Assembly: GCF_026213295.1 (NCBI RefSeq)
Contig: NC_079420.1
Location: 4,362,268-4,426,267, forward strand
DNA: 64,000 bases
Direction of reading: 5' to 3'
DNA from: Gadus chalcogrammus
Taxonomy: Eukaryota; Chordata; Actinopteri; Gadiformes; Gadidae
In this document: in pieces, positions 27,724 to 38,565 of the stretch
Layout: each line of letters opens with the position of its first letter
Numbering within the stretch: the stretch's first letter is position 1
The notes under the pieces: model-generated
Told to the model about the DNA's origin: nothing
The model's database searches: none
What the model saw: only the letters and a program-made list of their open reading frames with translations
Program-made: the position numbers and the translations under genes

Positions 27724-27739
27724 AGCCACTTAAGTGGCT
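27724..27739. promoter_or_regulatory. 16 bp perfect palindrome made of two NK2-type sites
   Basis: AGCCACTTAAGTGGCT is its own reverse complement. Each half carries CACTTAA/TTAAGTG, the established core bound by NK2-class homeodomain factors such as Nkx2-5. A perfect 16 bp palindrome is rare by chance, though binding is only inferred. About 180 bases to the right, CCTGTAAC...GTTACAGG (27920-27945) is a second, interrupted inverted repeat. Confidence 0.3.
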
Positions 27740-27945
27740 TGCAAAAGGGAACCAATTGGTTTGCTAGATGATGATAACAATGAAATAAAATGATATTTTA
27801 CTGAATACACACAGAGCAATGGCAATTATCTCACCTTGTTGACACGGCAAAAGTAACAATTAAGAATGAGCTTCTGAACCCCTCCTCGACTCCAGCTGTT
27901 ACCACAGGTGGGGTGTTCTCCTGTAACAGATAACAGTGTTACAGG

Positions 27946-30900
27946 AAAATATCCTCTCCTTATTTGAGTGTGCATGCTGTGATCCACCTCAGGGATTAGG
28001 TTGTGTTCTTCTTCTACGCTCTCATCGTAGCGGGGTTGCGAATCTATGCACTGAATCTACCATAAACTGATCACTCATGAACCTCCGCTCTCTTCATCCC
28101 TTGTTAAAAACCCAGTAGTGAGAACAGGATGAGCATGTGAAAACCATTTTTGTTCCTAGCCACCATTCCGATGACGGCATGAGTCATTTTGTCTGTCAAG
28201 TCACAACTTTGATGCGTTTTGCTCACTCTTCGGCACATGCTTTTAAATGTAAATTGTTCCCAATTGGAGTGTAGACTCCTTAATGTTTGTGCCGTAATGC
28301 TCCTTAAAGTCAGCTTTTTGTTGGGTCTTGGTCCGTGCATGTTATATTTTTATCTTATTTGCCTGTTGACTGGACCGGCCGCAACACACATAACAAACTG
28401 GCATACCACCAAATTGGGACGTACACAATTGATCCAACAACCGCCACTTTCATCAGTATCATCAAAAAAAAAAATGCGGCACAAGTTGTACATCTTCGTA
28501 ATTAAGAGCTGATGCTCAAATTTGAGTCTTGATGGCGAAACGTTTTTTTTTCTTTTCTGAAAGACTTCAAACCAACTAACAAACAACGTAAGATAGCTTG
28601 CAAACAATGTTGTCATGCCATGAACTGGTGGTGGCTCAGCTAATAAAACTGCATGATAGTTCCTCTGAGCCAAGAAGCAGCTGGTAGCAGTAGAGATGTG
28701 AACGATAAAGTCAAGGCAGTCGCAAACAGATGGCCGCCAAGGTGCCATGTACCTTACTAATCTTGTTTTCAAAGTATGCTGTCGAGAAGCCCTGTGTGAA
28801 CAGCAGATGTCACTTTGCTCTGTTAGGAATGTTTCAAATATATGCATTCAAATATAAACATATATACATATTGTAGAAGCCATATTTGATTTATATTTAA
28901 AACAGGCCAATTAATGTTTGTTCATATTGAAAGACATTTTATTTTTAAAAAACAGTTTGAGGTAATGTGACTTTTATTTGACTATACGAAAAACCGTTTA
29001 GTGTCAATGACTTTGGAAGATGTTGGATCATACTCCCCTGCACTCCACCGAAAGACGAGAACCTCGTATTTATATATTGTGTCTATTTTTGGTATCTATG
29101 TGGTCTGTAAAAGTTTTACATGAAGTTACTGCTCAATCAAAACACTGTACCAGACAGAATTGTTGTCTTATGGGCTTATAGTTCAATAAAGTTACTATTC
29201 GAATCATAACGCGTCGTGATGAGGTGCCCGCGTGTTGGGATTGATCATCTGTCAGGCAGAACTCCATCAAGTGTAAAGGCTGCTATAGTGCTGCCTTCAC
29301 ACTTCCGCAGCGATGTGGGAATAAAAAGAGTCAAAGAAATAAAAGACTACTGTATGTCAATGGATTTTTTTGTGTATATATATATATATATAAAATTGTC
29401 TTAGCTTGGGGTTGTATATTTTTTATTCAAACTGATTTTCTATGTGGTTCTTATTTATTTTACCCATGACAATTCACTACAATAAAGGAAATGAAGGACC
29501 TGACACTGACTTTTTTCTGATTGAGGATCCCCAATAGTTTCCTAAGCCACCGCTCTCGTGTTTTTTTAGGAGACCCTGCAGATTTAAGTCTCCTTGGTTG
29601 GCAAGTATCTGTTGGATGCCTACAGTTTAACGCTTTATTCTTAGAGACGTACGTTTGAGTTATTTAACCATCAATTGGAGAACGCAGTGATTATTGTTCG
29701 AACCCTTTAAGGGCTGGCTATGAACATCTTTGTTAGCCTGGATTTCTATCACCTGCAACCTGTTGCCTGCCTGCTCGCTAACCACTTGCCTGACTGTTTT
29801 TCCTACCAGCTTGTCTCCCCATCTATCCCCTGGTGCATAAAGGTATTGCTGTATATTTCCGAAAAAACTCTAAAAAAAAATTATTTTTAAGAGCTAGCGA
29901 CCACAAATACATATGCATATACTTTTCTATAATCACCTACCTTTGCATCCAAAAACATGAAAATAAACATCCCAAATGTGTCATGTGTAATGAAAGATGC
30001 ACCAGTGCACAAATCTACCACTTTGATGTCCTCCATTAAATCACAGATTTAGTCTGGTGCAACGCTAGCACTGATTGGATGGGCAAATGTGTGCGTCTAC
30101 ACTTCAATGGGCAACTCCTTTAAGGACCCACTGGCAAGAAGGTTTTAGAATCGAATTAAAGTTGCTTACATTGCTGAGTCATGTTGACAAATGACATCCA
30201 AAGACACTCTTTTCCCTGGCGGAAAGTGTAATTAGCAGAATGTTTCAAAGGTGTGTGTTTTTTGTCCTTCAACCCATGTCTGTTGTGGTTCCTGCCTCAT
30301 CTCCTCCTCTCTCCGACTGCCTTCAGTCGGTCTGTCTCCGTCGCCTTCCCTGATAAGCCTCGGAGTGATTCATTCCGAGCGTTGGCGGGGCAAGAGAGGC
30401 AACGACGGAATATATCTGCGTGTCTAAATGCCACCCCATGTCTTCCAAGAGAACAGATTGCTCCTTTGCTCGGATCAGCGTGCAACGCTCAACCTACACC
30501 TACTCCTCCCTCCCCTCTCGCACATGGTTCCCCTCCGTCCCCCGGGAGTCTTACAGTGGTACAGCAGGGGCAGCTGTTGTCAGCGCCTGCCTGCCTGCCT
30601 GCCTCCCCCCTCCCCTGGCTGAGACCTAGTTTCTCTGCCAGCGGCGTTGAAGGGAGGCGGGGCCTGTCACACCTGCCTGGGGACGGAGATGGGACTCTGG
30701 GGCTGCGTGGCAGAGGTGGGCTCCTGTCGGGCTGTGGAGGTGCAGTGGTGCCAGACTGACAGCTGTCATCAATCACTGTCCACCCGCCAGCAACAAGCAG
30801 GCTGACGTTACCATATGAGAGGAGTTTGGGGTGCGCGAGTACGGTTTAGCATGGGTGTAGTCTTTATTTTATGTTTTGTCACAAACACCTCTCGGACGGA

Positions 30901-31316
30901 TCTTCTGTCTTTTACTCCTCAATCAATCTGTCTATTGATCAAGGGCTTTTCCAGGGTCGAGCGTTGCATTGCATGCTGTCCGTTTCCAGTAGGACTGGGG
31001 TTTGGCCGGGTTGAGAGATTCTCCTCATGGCCAAATCATTTTCCTCACAATTCTCCAGCACTCCTACCCTTTATATTTATGTTGTTTAATGCTCATATGC
31101 AGCTCGTGTTTTGTACTGTTATATATAATTGTGTAATTTTCTGAGCCATGTTTGCTGCTATTGATCACCCTTTCAAAACAGTTTCTTTTATTTTTTATAA
31201 TCCTACTATTAGCTGCAATGCCCCAAGAATTTCATTGTTCAGAATAACCCTTTGTGCCCTGTGCATTCTATACATAAAACACACTGACTTTGACCTCAAC
31301 CAACCAAAAATGTCCA
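27946..31316. other. Unannotated stretch, no gene seen
   Basis: The longest frames are 165 codons (28350-28847, minus) and 168 codons (30253-30759, plus). Neither has a domain or a splice context that I can defend. The segment 30280-30760 is GC-rich, with CTGCCTGCCTGCCTGCCTCC at about 30590, which keeps frames open in several phases on both strands. Several AATAAA words occur (for example 29183-29190) but no transcript end can be argued. Confidence 0.45.
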
Positions 31317-31630
31317 CCAATCAACTAATCATTTAAACAAACGAACCAATCAGCTGAACGCCCATCTCAACTAATCAACCTACCGACGGCAGGAAGAGCA
31401 AACGTGAGCGCATAGCCTCCCCCCACTGTCGGATGTCAGAGAAAGTGAAACTTCCTCGACACGGCCTCGGCTCAGTTGCCGACCACATACATTAAACGCA
31501 ATGACAGAGCCAGAGCTAACCGTGGTGACAGTGATGTGTAGGAAGGAATAACAACGGCCACCGAGGAGCTGAGGCAAGGGATAGAAAAAAAAGAAAGAAT
31601 AGTCCACGGAAAGGCAGCCGAAAGACAGGT
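31317..31630 (+). promoter_or_regulatory. Possible TATA-less promoter and non-coding first exon
   Basis: Two CCAAT boxes lie at 31317-31321 and 31346-31350; the second, AACCAATCAG, matches the NF-Y consensus fully. They precede a purine-rich, GC-balanced segment that ends in AAAGACAG|GTGAGA, a near-perfect 5' splice site with GT at 31629-31630. No ATG-initiated long frame lies between, so an untranslated exon would be implied. All parts are common short motifs, and the assembly into a promoter-exon unit is inference. Confidence 0.2.
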
Positions 31631-32347
31631 GAGATGTACCTCTCGTCTCCCAGGACTTTCCGTTGGTTGAAGCTCAATGAAGCGGAACACTTTGGACAGC
31701 TCGAGCTAACGCCCAACAAATCTTGCTTTCCCTGCCGCCGCCACAATGGGTCTCTCCCTCTCTGTCTCTCCCTCTCTGCCCTTGTTACGACGCATGTTTG
31801 TGTTTACCACTGGGAACGCCGAGGGAGAAAATGCATTTAGGGCATGATGATATTGCATGTGAATGCCGCACTTGCTCAGAAGTAAATACGGACGCAAAGT
31901 AAACACACTTATAATTGAATATTTTAATATCATAGAACGTCGCCAGGATCGCGGTACCGAAAAACATTGCTTAATAATTCATCTCATGGTTTAGAAGTCT
32001 TTAACCGTATGTAGTGTGTGCTTCGCATCAAAGCGCCATTCCATGTGCCCGGCCGTTTCTAGTTGTGGTAGTGCTATTAAAAAGCTGCCTGGGAAACTTT
32101 TGAAAACTCACCATAAAAGGGTCACAGGGTTTACATTTGTAGGTTATCAATTATTAGATTATTATTTTAATGAATGAGGTACTTAGTCTGAATCATATTG
32201 CTGGGATACGATCAAAACATGGCAAAACATAAAGGTACCAAGGGTAAAGAATTACTTATAACTGGCGTCCTCTGCAAAGACACTGGGGTTACGCTTAAGG
32301 GCTCGGTTACACTTTTCTGTTCGATGTTGCCAGTGTAGTTTGTTTGA
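31631..32347. other. Unannotated stretch, no gene seen
   Basis: Non-repetitive DNA with a CT-rich patch at 31750-31780. No frame with coding character. Confidence 0.55.
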
Positions 32348-32702
32348 TACTGCATTCATGCTCCAGTTAGAGAATTACGGTCAGCTCGGCAGGTGCTGCT
32401 GGATGTACCTAGGGGCGGACTGAAAACAAAGGGTGACGGAGCCTTCGCTGTGGCTGCTCTCTGGAACGGTCTTCCCCTGAGTCTGAGAACTGCCCAGTCC
32501 ATTGACCAGTTTAAAACGCTACTAAAGACTCACTAAAATATGCATTGGCCTTTAACACAAATTAACCATTTATTTTGTTTTGCTTTGTTGCTGTTGTTTT
32601 TTGCCGTTGTTGTGTATCTTAGGCCTATTTGTTGTTTTGCATTGTACAGCACTTTGGTCAACTTTTGTTTTTAAATGTACTATATAAATGAACTTGACTT
32701 GA
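32348..32702 (+). mobile_element. 5'-truncated L2-type LINE: ORF2 C-terminus and 3' UTR
   Basis: An uninterrupted frame from 32348 to a TAA at 32534-32536 encodes about 62 residues with the hallmarks of the end of fish L2 ORF2: VRELRSA, then TKGDGAFAVAALWN, GLPLSLRTAQSIDQF and KTLLKTH before the stop. The 3' UTR carries CAGCACTTTGGTCAACTTTT and ends CTATATAAATGAACTTGACT, the usual L2 terminus. Everything upstream of this, including the endonuclease and catalytic reverse-transcriptase domains, is missing, as expected from 5' truncation during target-primed reverse transcription. The copy cannot be autonomous. The low number of frame breaks suggests moderate age. Family assignment is firm at clade level only. 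Confidence 0.85.
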
Positions 32703-35700
32703 TACTTTGGAACAGCACATGAAATATCAGGTGTTGATTTAGGTGCTTTTTTGATTTTCTATTCCAGATGTGAGGTAGCTGGTGGCTCAACGCTGTCAAA
32801 CATAGATGGAGGCAGGTTGCCAGATTCCGAGGGACCAATCGTGGAGGCTCCCTGGTGAGTCAACGTGGCCCTGGGACAACATTACAGCCGCCACGCTTAG
32901 TTTGCCGACCGTTTCTATCTCCTGACGAGCCCGATACCTTCACAGTCGTCGACATAATTCACCATGGGTCGCATCTGTCCCTGCTAATTGAAAATCTGTT
33001 GTTTTGGTTCACCGTCTCCCCACTCGCTCCCCGATAGCGTATCGAGACGAGATCTGAGAGGAAAATAAAATTAGTGTCTGGGAAAAGGCGTTTTAAAAAC
33101 CTTAAATCTCCGTAATGGATCCAAGCCGCTAAACCTGCAATTACCCCACCAGATCAGGTCGGACCCATGCTACCCCGAGCAGATGTGAGAGTTAGCAGTG
33201 TTACACGTCCCATTAACCCCGCCCTCACATGGTAACCTGACGTCAGATGGTTTGTTACACAGAACCCTCCGGGAATTCATCCTTATTCGTTTTGGATAGG
33301 GGCAGGCTGTTTCAAAAAACCCTTGGCAGGTGATTGTATGAACCATCTGTCTGTCACGTCAATCATGCAGTTCCTCATAGCAAGCTGATTGGCACGGACA
33401 CAAACGCGTGATAACTTGAAGCCTGGCGAGATGTATTCTCACGGGTTCGCCATCTTGCAAACCTTGCAAGGTTACTCACATGGTGCAATAGTGAGAAGGA
33501 AACCCCTCCGAAGAACAACATTGTGTTCTGTGGGTAATGGAGCTCGAAGCGTATCCAGATAAAGGAAGGTCAACAAACCGGTTTACAATCTATGAATGTA
33601 TATTGGGTTTAAGTGCCACAAAACACAGGGGTGACAACCTCTTTTGGGAGACCGTCCACCACAAATATGATTGGAGTGCAGTGGAGCAACGAGGGCACTG
33701 TCTTTGGGGATGGCCTTACGTTTCGCCAAGAGCCGGTAGATAAATCAATAGATCCTGACACTATTGCTGTCTGCACAACAAACACTCTGGCTTTTTGTCC
33801 ATCGTGTCTGAAGGCACCATGCGTTCTGTCCAGTCTTACTCATAAAAACAACTTCAACTTAAAAATGAAAATCTATCTTTTTTTAAGCATGCACATATTA
33901 GTAGTCTGTACTACAACTGGCCGTTAAGCATGAGCAGCTGCTCTTTATTTAAATATATAGATACATATTTATATAGATGTATAGATAAAAATCAGTTTTT
34001 CCCCACATTCGACAGCGCCAGCTTGGTAGTTATTCAGGCGCAGTAGACTTTAAAGGAGTGTCTGGAAGTGTTGGATGCCTAATGAAGCCAGCTGACTTCC
34101 TCCAAATGTGATTGGACTCTGCATAGGCTTCCAGGTCCATCCATGGCCCAGAATGATTGGGAGTAATTGTAATAGTGCTGTCTATTCACGGCTGATGGAT
34201 GACTCAAAAGCCCCGAAAGGCATGACCGCATGTCAGCGTAGCAGCACAGCAGGGTAGCGCGAGACACTTCTTTAAAACGCCAGCCCCTGGAGCAATTAGG
34301 GATAGTTGTTGTCTTATTTATTTTGTCTACCGTCGTCTTCTGACTTGGCAGGGAGACAGAGGGATTGGTTCAGCTCGCTTGGAGGTCTTGGGGCCACAGT
34401 GTGGACGAACAGCAGATCAGCCAATTGTTTCAGATATTTTCCTTTTTTTTTTGCTCACATCGGTGATAGAAAGTTCAGAATGGGTTCAACTTCAGGACGA
34501 GTCTTGGTCAGTTGCCCATTTCTGTTTACGATGTAGTGATGTCCAGTAAAAATATACAGCCTAAGAGTGTACTGCCTAACTTCTCCTCCTATCCTTTTCT
34601 TTAAACAGTAAATGGAGAGCGAGTTAAGAGTTATAATTAACTAGAAGTTCATTTTAACCATTATATATCTGTAATGTTTGAGTTCCATTATTAAAAAAAG
34701 GTATTTGAAACAGGCTGACATTGAAGTCATAATTTTGTTAGATATGCAGTGATAATGATTTAACAAATTCCAAGGACACCACGCACAATTGCTTTTCCTT
34801 TACACGTATTACCTCTTAACTTTAAAAGTTCAGTAGCGAAAAAAAAAAGAGAAAAATAGGATTACTGCGGCATCTTCAGCTATTCCTCTTGATACAGCGG
34901 CTACATGATACATATGTATTGGTTTCAGGCAAATTTGTTTTTGCAGTACCAAAACAACCCAAGACCAGCCACAAAAAGCAGAAAAAATTGTGTGGTTCAG
35001 TTAGTTGGCGATTTACTTATTTACCTTTAACCACTTTCACAGCATTTCTATGTACACAACGACTAGTCATCCTCTTTATATGGGCAGGTCATTTCGATAA
35101 GTGACCTGGTTGTCCCGTCTCGTGTCTATTTCATATGATTTGTCGTGGGTGTTCATCATGGCCTCTGGTCGCAGAGCCTGCCCATAAAACAGCACCGGCT
35201 CGTAATGTCTGAGAAATGTGAATAACGAGTTGTCATTTCTGCCAGGTTTTCTTTCCCCCCTCGTCTTTCTTCCGTTGATGTCTGCCCTCCTTCATAGTGC
35301 AGTTTTATAAAATGAGGGGCCCAGCCATGTTTAACGCATCATTTCCTCCGTCACGGCAGTACGGGAGGGGGGTTGACGGCAGATTTGAGCGGGTAGTAAT
35401 GTCCTTGCTTTTTACTGGCCTGTACACTACGTGCTTTCGGCATACCTGGTCAGCATGGCACCCTGGGAATCAATACATAATTGTCCTTCATATGAGCACA
35501 TAAGGGATGGGACTTATGTGACACTCTTGAATATGAATCTCGTGAATCAGAACGGGTATATCATAGTCGTTATTGTGAGTCTTTATTAAGTGGATGGCAG
35601 CACGATTTCGAGATGATTGAAAACCGCTGTGATAATCAGTGAGTGAGTGAAACAAATGAGCAATAATTTTCTAGATACAATTTGGTTTTCATATTAATAA

Positions 35701-35729
35701 AATGGATGAATCGGATACATAATTATGTA

Positions 35730-35735
<6 letters not shown>
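32703..35735. other. Unannotated stretch with possible conserved non-coding DNA
   Basis: No supported gene. Two portions look like candidate regulatory DNA by composition. The first is 32900-33190 (CTAATTGAAAATCTG, TAAATCTCCGTAATGG and CTGCAATTACC). The second is 34010-34270 (GATTGGGAGTAATTGTAATA, with flanks free of repeats). No frame exceeds 104 codons. Confidence 0.45.
33238..33245. promoter_or_regulatory. CRE palindrome
   Basis: TGACGTCA, the full palindromic cAMP-response element bound by CREB/ATF proteins, occurs in CCTGACGTCAGATGG. An 8-mer is expected about once per window by chance. Confidence 0.2.

Positions 35736-35774
<39 letters not shown>
35736..35774 (+). repeat. (TA)n microsatellite
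   Basis: Pure TA for about 39 bases, preceded by GTATATATG variants. Confidence 0.95.
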
Positions 35775-35776
<2 letters not shown>

Positions 35777-37804
35777 TTGAAAACATTTTTTATATTAGAT
35801 ATATACAGTATGTTCCACTTCATGGTCCCTCAGTGAATCATTATTTTACTTCCCCTTCCCCTCCCCACACGCACTGTATAATAAATCCAAATGAATTCAA
35901 ATGATCTAACAACTAATGCTATTTTTTGTATCTTGGTCAGGCTTCTGTCAATGTCTATATTAAGAATACAAACTTTTATCAACAGTGCACTCATGAATCC
36001 ACCCAGAATTCACATTTCCAAAAGTGGTTCCTGAAACGTAATGAGGCGTTACTAACCTGGTTTCATATTCCGCTTTAATTACAGATTGCTAATACGTGCG
36101 CTGGCTCAAATTGTTCATAGCTGGGTAATTTTAATTGTGCCTTCTTAAATTGATTTATTTAAGCTTAATGAAAGTCCTATCTTTAAACTCCATCATCAAA
36201 ACTGCATCTAATTATTGCCACAAAGTGGGGCAAGGCAAAAATAATTTCCAAGAACGTTTCCTCCCATGCCTCAGAAATGGGTAAATATTTAGATTTTTTT
36301 TTATCATTCCTAATAATACCACCAAGTTATCTGCACACTATTTATAATCTTTTCTTCCTGGTGTCAGTGCACTGTCGGCACAGATAACGAACTAATTACT
36401 ACAATCTGATTTCTGATTCCTAGGAACCATGGGATGGGTTCTTGTGATCTTGCAGAGTGCGTCAAAGGAAGTTCATATTTTTAGTCTGGCTCCTTAATCC
36501 TGGAAGTAACGGCAATATTATCAGCGCACGATTCGAGGCACGCAGCTCACGTCAGGAAGGAACGCTACTCGGGTATTCGTCATCTTAGCTCGATTCATTC
36601 CACTTGATAGCCAGGCAGTTTGAGGGTGATGGATACTTTAAAGCTCAGTGAAGGCTAACAAGCCAATGTTTATATTTCGGGTATCAGGCAGAGAGTCCGT
36701 CTCTTATTCTTCAATGTAATCAATTTTGCTTGATCAAAAAGGCAAGTGTGGCTTTTCAATGTGAAACCTTTCTATTTGACTTTCCATTTCTCCTTCAAGC
36801 TTGTGGTTTTGGAGGTGTGGGGGGTTACTGATGTACACTCGATTTTGAATGGTCTTCTGTAACTCTTGGCTGAGCCCCTATGTTGTCTGATCTGGGAGCG
36901 GGTGTCAGGCGGAGTAACACAGAGCCATGTAGCGCTGAGATCGTCAAGGATCGTCAATATCCAATAAGGTTATCCCCTTTCTCAAAGATAATTGGCTCAA
37001 AGGATCTGCTCAATGTATATTCATATTTCAAAAATATGCGTTTGTTGATTTGAGGCATGACAAAAATACTTTGTGAAGGGACTTGAAGATGGCCATGGAG
37101 GGCTGATTTGCCTTTGTTTACCAATGGAGTTCTTAACATATCAGAGGCCTAAAACCCCACATCCAAAGTCATAGGAATAAACAGCTTTTCCTTTCTCCAT
37201 CGGCCCTAAAAAAAATATCACTTTATTCCGGGTCAGCCTCTAAACGCTGAAAGGGGAAATATACGCTGTCAAGTAAGCCCTGTGTGAAAATAACCCCATC
37301 AGAAATCCAACGGCTCGTATCAAGCGCTCCCTGACACCCTGAGATATGGTGGAGCCGCAGCCTTGAGCGCGTGAGGGTGGGTTTGTTTTTCACTGGGGGG
37401 CAGGCCGGAGGATTCTGAAGACTGCTTTCTATTGAGATGTTTTTTTTCTTCCCCCTCCTCCATTCACTTCCTCCTTGCCCCGACTCTGTCAGCAAGCGCA
37501 TTGATAAGGACAGAGACACAGGGGGCAGAGAGGGGAGAATCGAGGGCGGGTTGTGACAGGAGATAATAACAACCTCAACCTCGCCTGCCATGGGAGGGGA
37601 GGGACGCTCAACGACAGGCCGGCGTAAATAAATTGTGAAAGACTCGTAACACCCCCCTCCTCGGGCCCCTATTATTATTGTTATTATTAACTGCTGAAAA
37701 AAATAACCCAAAATAGTGTTCGTGAATTTCTTAATATAGGCTACATTATACATATACATTTAGGGCAATTAGCAGCTGCTTTTTCCAAAGTGACTTCATT
37801 TATG

Positions 37805-37807
<3 letters not shown>
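35775..37807. other. Unannotated stretch, no gene supported
   Basis: The 178-codon minus-strand frame at 37223-37759 is the longest frame free of simple repeats on that strand. It has no recognisable domain, and its N-terminal part comes from AT-rich (TTATTA)n-like DNA. The part 36030-36240 is rich in TTTAATT, TTAATTG and TAATTATTG words and could be a homeodomain-bound conserved element. Confidence 0.45.

Positions 37808-37835
<28 letters not shown>
37808..37835 (+). repeat. (AT)14 microsatellite
   Basis: A pure AT run ending 10 bases before the target-site duplication of the solo LTR. Confidence 0.95.
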
Positions 37836-37849
37836 TCGACGGTACACGT

Positions 37850-38276
37850 TGTAGCGGGCCAGTGGGTGTGGGGTTTCCACGCTACCAAGTTGAGTAGACA
37901 AAATGACACGACACAGAGCAGTTCCAAGAAGAATGGTTTATTTACCTAGTACCTAAACCCAGGGTGGGAAAAGGGTCATCCATCTCCTTTTATGCTCCAG
38001 TCCGTCCAACACCTTCCACCTGTCCCTCTCTCTCAGGGAGTACCACGCTGCCAGGCGATCACACAGATCCTGCCGGTCCTTTGCTAGCCCTAGCCACCTC
38101 TCTAGCTCCAGTTCCCCCTCTCTATCGTTTGCTAGCTCTTTTAAGCCCAAGCACCCCTGCTTAATGATCCCCAGGCTCGCCTCGTTAAAGTGAGGAAGTC
38201 CATGGAAGGCTTGGGGGTGGAGCCAGCAGGTTGCCAGACCTACCACTCCCCTCACTCCTCTCTGGCGTCTGCCACA
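37850..38276 (-). mobile_element. Solo LTR of an LTR retrotransposon
   Basis: Read on the minus strand the element starts TGTGGCAGACGCC and ends GGCCCGCTACA, giving the standard TG...CA boundaries and imperfect inverted tips (TGTGGC against TGTAGC). Both sides carry the same 4 bp, ACGT (37846-37849 and 38277-38280), a target-site duplication. An AATAAA signal on the minus strand lies at 37937-37942, in the right place for the R region, about 88 bp before the LTR end. The length is 427 bp. No internal gag-pol DNA or second LTR adjoins, so the provirus was lost by LTR-LTR recombination. The minus-strand 167-codon frame (37953-38456) is partly inside the LTR and is not a gene. A 4 bp duplication fits Gypsy/Ty3-type or retrovirus-like elements; the family cannot be decided here. 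Confidence 0.8.
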
Positions 38277-38290
38277 ACGTATGTACATGT

Positions 38291-38422
<132 letters not shown>

Positions 38423-38429
38423 CAGAGTC

Positions 38430-38565
38430 AAACATGCAAGGTGACAACCAGGTCATCTGGAGCAGTATGGATTCAGTGTCTTGCTCAGGGACACTCTGAC
38501 AGTCAGCTAGGAGGAGGCGGGGATCAAACTAGCAACCTTCCGGTCTCCCTCCGGAGCTAAGCCGA
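38430..38565 (-). mobile_element. tRNA-derived SINE, minus strand
   Basis: The minus strand reads GGCTTAGCTCCGGAGG, resembling a pol III A box. It continues GGTTGCTAGTTTGATCCCC (complement of 38519-38537), close to the B box GGTTCRANNCC, and then GAGTGTCCCTGAGCAAGACA. This 'TGTCC(C/T)TGAGCAAGACACT' stretch after a tRNA-like head is typical of widespread teleost SINEs. The tail end is not defined and may abut the AC array. SINE family not assigned. Confidence 0.6.

Noticed and set aside
28350..28847. 165-codon minus-strand frame
   Set aside because: The peptide has no recognisable family and crosses an A-run; treated as chance or old repeat.
30253..30759. 168-codon proline-rich plus-strand frame
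   Set aside because: GC-rich sequence keeps several frames open on both strands at once; no domain, and no splice or polyadenylation context.
37223..37759. 178-codon minus-strand frame
   Set aside because: No known domain, AT-rich start and GC-rich middle; a frame of this length is not surprising in 64 kb of mixed composition.
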